In this document: positions 41,471 through 41,969 of the stretch, piece by piece
Position numbering within the stretch: position 1 is the first letter of the stretch
Layout: each line of letters begins with the position of its first letter
Assembly (NCBI GenBank): GCA_964504155.1
Contig: CAZDCZ010000015.1
Coordinates: 1-41,969 of the forward strand
Source of the DNA: CAZDCZ01 sp964504155
Lineage (GTDB): Bacteria > Bacteroidota > Bacteroidia > Bacteroidales > UBA12077
Direction of reading: 5' to 3'
DNA length: 41,969 nt
Position numbers and translations under genes: made by a program
Notes under the pieces: generated by a model
Database searches by the model: none
What the model was told of the DNA's origin: nothing
Seen by the model: only the letters and a program-made list of their open reading frames with translations

Positions 41471-41969
41471 TTATAACATGCTCTTTCGAGAATGATTTAA
41501 TCGTTGAATTGCTGTAATATTGGTCAAAATGGCCATAATAAAAACAGGAAATGTAAAAACGGTTATATTTTCAATTAGTGGGAAAGGCAGCCAATCGACA
41601 TTTACCTTAAATTCTCCAAAAAAGTAAAAAATAACACCATATAAAATGGCTGTTATACCAATGGTTAAAATTCGTTCGGGGCGTTGCATAAAACCTACTT
41701 TACAATCTACTCCAAGAGCCTCAGAACGTGCTCTAATATAGCTTATCATAATGGAGCCAATCATGGCAATAAAAGCAAAGAGCGAACTTAGGAAATAGTG
41801 ATTTGATATCAGGTAATAACATATTCCGAGAAACATAGTCATTTCGCCATACCTGTCTAAGGAAGAATCGTATAATGCTCCAAATTTTGTCATTTTATTT
41901 GTTGAGCGTGCTAATTGTCCGTCAAGCATATCAAAAAGACCACCAAACAAAGTGATAGCACCAAACCAT
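41471..41969 (-). CDS. CDP-alcohol phosphatidyltransferase, probable PI-phosphate synthase (5' end cut off)
   Basis: The reading frame enters from the right edge; the visible part begins ...WFGAITLFGGLFD, so any start inside the window would be artificial. The signature D-x-x-D-G-x-x-A-R-(8)-G-x-x-x-D-x-x-x-D is complete: DMLDGQLAR, then GALYDSSLD. Several membrane helices follow (YLISNHYFLSSLFAFIAMIGSIMISYI, ILTIGITAILYGVIFYFF, ITVFTFPVFIMAILTNI). It would join CDP-diacylglycerol with inositol-1-phosphate to give PI phosphate, by analogy with the Bacteroides inositol-lipid cluster. Phosphatidylglycerophosphate synthase is the alternative, but the adjacent inositol-phosphate synthase argues against it. 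Confidence 0.88.
   Translation of the reverse strand, partial: WFGAITLFGGLFDMLDGQLARSTNKMTKFGALYDSSLDRYGEMTMFLGICYYLISNHYFLSSLFAFIAMIGSIMISYIRARSEALGVDCKVGFMQRPERILTIGITAILYGVIFYFFGEFKVNVDWLPFPLIENITVFTFPVFIMAILTNITAIQRLNHSRKSML

Noticed and set aside
41948..41950. TTG as start of the CDP-alcohol phosphatidyltransferase
   Set aside because: The frame stays open to the window edge with sensible membrane-type residues, so the gene is simply truncated by the window.
1..41969. CRISPR array, phage or defence island
   Set aside because: No regularly spaced direct repeats, Cas proteins, phage structural genes, restriction enzymes or toxin-antitoxin pairs were recognised; the single XRE protein is not enough.

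Overview
The window looks like a chromosomal segment of a low-GC member of the Bacteroidota, probably Bacteroidales-like. The evidence is strong AT bias, a TonB-dependent receptor with a carboxypeptidase-regulatory-like N-terminus, Bacteroidota families (DUF4301, DUF5686, DUF4833, a large type I signal peptidase, a WbqC protein), near-absence of Shine-Dalgarno sequences, and repeated TAnnTTTG promoter -7 boxes. No phage, plasmid, complete insertion sequence or CRISPR array is visible.

Layout. 1-5.1 kb: a YjbQ-family protein, a TonB-dependent receptor and a DUF4301 protein. 5.1-8.9 kb: a minus-strand phosphate block with an OprO/P-like porin, a PiT transporter and a NarL-type two-component pair. 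9.1-15.9 kb: plus-strand genes for an M23-fold protein, a SiaB/SiaC partner-switch pair, a short-chain dehydrogenase, a double-VOC protein, a nucleoside phosphorylase, a SirB1-like transglutaminase-fold protein and a Wzz-topology membrane protein. 16-18.4 kb: an XRE regulator, a LiaF-like membrane protein and a decayed DUF4349 lipoprotein gene. 18.6-26.6 kb: housekeeping genes for a PhnP-like hydrolase, an RsmI-like methylase, WbqC, LepB, DapB and thrS-infC-rpmI-rplT. 26.6-27.2 kb: a gene-free stretch with two inverted-repeat elements. 27.2-31.8 kb: a DPP-IV-type peptidase, tRNA-Leu(GAG), a MATE exporter and a broken pentapeptide-repeat gene.

31.8 kb to the right edge is the main find. Ten consecutive, tightly packed minus-strand genes appear to encode a complete inositol-phosphoceramide pathway. 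In transcription order they are CDP-alcohol phosphatidyltransferase (cut by the edge), myo-inositol-phosphate synthase, PgpA-like phosphatase, GtrA-like membrane protein, DUF5686 outer-membrane protein, serine palmitoyltransferase, GNAT-type bacterial ceramide synthase, CerR-like reductase, DUF4833 protein and PAP2/Aur1-like inositol-phosphoceramide synthase. Glucose-6-phosphate would give inositol phosphate, then PI-phosphate and PI. Serine plus acyl-CoA would give 3-ketosphinganine, then ketoceramide and ceramide. The last enzyme would join the two branches. GtrA and DUF5686 are candidates for moving or placing the product in the envelope.

A second notable point is infC. Its reading frame extends 27 codons upstream of the first conventional start, to an AUA codon placed 8 nt after a strong AAAGGAGG. 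I saw no comparable Shine-Dalgarno at the other starts I read. Family assignments come from reading motifs by eye; no database search was possible.
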